Positions 15,236 through 15,452 of a DNA stretch of 15,452 bases are shown here, in pieces. The notes beneath the pieces were generated by a model, which was not told the DNA's origin, did no database searches, and saw only the letters and a program-made list of their open reading frames with translations. Position 1 is the stretch's first letter. Each line of letters begins with the position of its first letter. The stretch is from an uncultured Oscillospiraceae bacterium. Its GTDB lineage: Bacteria > Bacillota_A > Clostridia > Oscillospirales > Oscillospiraceae. The stretch lies in assembly GCA_947631215.1 (NCBI GenBank), contig CANRKN010000043.1, positions 1 to 15,452 on the forward strand, given 5' to 3'. The translations under genes were made by a program, and so were the position numbers.

Positions 15236-15268
15236 CACCCTCCCCCGCGCACAACGCGGGAGAGGGTG
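15236..15268 (-). promoter_or_regulatory. Intercistronic hairpin between solute-binding protein and permease genes
   Basis: The 14-base arms (15236-15249 and 15255-15268) pair fully with one G-U wobble, around a 5-nt loop. On the minus strand it is followed by TTGCCCTTTTCC, a weak U-tract. Such a structure between a binding-protein gene and its permeases commonly reduces read-through or stabilises the upstream mRNA, raising binding-protein yield over permease. A perfect 14-base palindrome TCCGCCCGGGCGGA follows at 15197-15210. Confidence 0.65.
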
Positions 15269-15314
15269 CGCACCTATTCAATCGATCAAAGTCCGCTGCT
15301 TTTGGCCGGAAGAC

Positions 15315-15452
15315 TCAGCCCTTGGCCGCAGCGTTGGAATTTTCTGCGAATACCGCCAGCTCCTCGGCAGGGTCACCGCCGGTGCCCACGCGCTGCAGCA
15401 TGTTCCACCACTCAGCGCGGGCTTCCGTCCAGCCCGCCGCCACCTGGTAGTA
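15315..15452 (-). CDS. Sugar ABC transporter solute-binding protein (C-terminal end only)
   Basis: This open frame enters from the right edge and ends at TGA (15315-15317), giving 45 residues that begin YYQVAAGWTEARAEWW and end in NAAAKG. The amphipathic, Trp-rich helix with WNMLQ resembles the last helix of family-1 extracellular sugar-binding lipoproteins. Position directly upstream of the two permease genes, the usual order for these transporters, supports the call. The N-terminus, lipobox and ligand site are outside the window, so the substrate cannot be judged. Confidence 0.75.
   Translation of the reverse strand, partial: YYQVAAGWTEARAEWWNMLQRVGTGGDPAEELAVFAENSNAAAKG

Overview
The window looks like chromosomal DNA of a GC-rich Clostridia member, probably a gut Oscillospiraceae relative. 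The grounds are AAGGAGG-type ribosome binding sites, SigA-like promoters (TTGACA, 17 bp, TATAAT-like), an SLH surface protein, paired ECF sigma and membrane anti-sigma genes, and a malFG-type sugar ABC transporter. This placement is inferred from gene style, not from a marker gene. I see no rRNA, tRNA, CRISPR array, transposase or phage gene.

Left part (1-3600), minus strand: a secreted SLH-domain protein, then an ammonium transporter with a PII (GlnB/GlnK) signalling domain fused to its C-terminus. The transporter has a well-formed promoter and a 5' leader consisting mostly of a terminator-like hairpin, which suggests attenuation. Middle left (3601-6610), plus strand: a two-gene operon of polytopic GT-C glycosyltransferases, a PIG-V-like mannosyltransferase homologue and an ArnT/GT39-like protein. 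Its promoter is followed by three 17-bp tandem repeats with dyad symmetry. A bidirectional terminator separates it from the next block.

Middle right (6621-9850), minus strand: two paralogous sigma/anti-sigma cassettes in tandem. In each, the ECF sigma gene overlaps a downstream single-pass membrane protein, its likely anti-sigma factor. The sigma proteins align without gaps at about two thirds identity by hand count, and the non-coding 3' flank is also duplicated.

Right part (9851-15452), minus strand: an amino-sugar operon transcribed as solute-binding protein (only its C-terminal end is present), MalF-like permease, MalG-like permease, nagB, nagA, and, after a 214-nt gap, a UgpC/MsmX-type ATPase. 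Together these encode uptake of an N-acetylglucosamine-containing sugar and conversion of GlcNAc-6-P to fructose-6-P. No kinase or PTS gene is visible, so phosphorylation must be supplied from elsewhere. A hairpin-rich 250-nt gap separates this operon from the sigma cassettes.

Most genes belong to known families, and nothing here is plainly a new system. The parts most worth a second look are the 17-bp repeat array, the amt leader hairpin with the Amt-PII fusion, and the duplicated sigma/anti-sigma modules.
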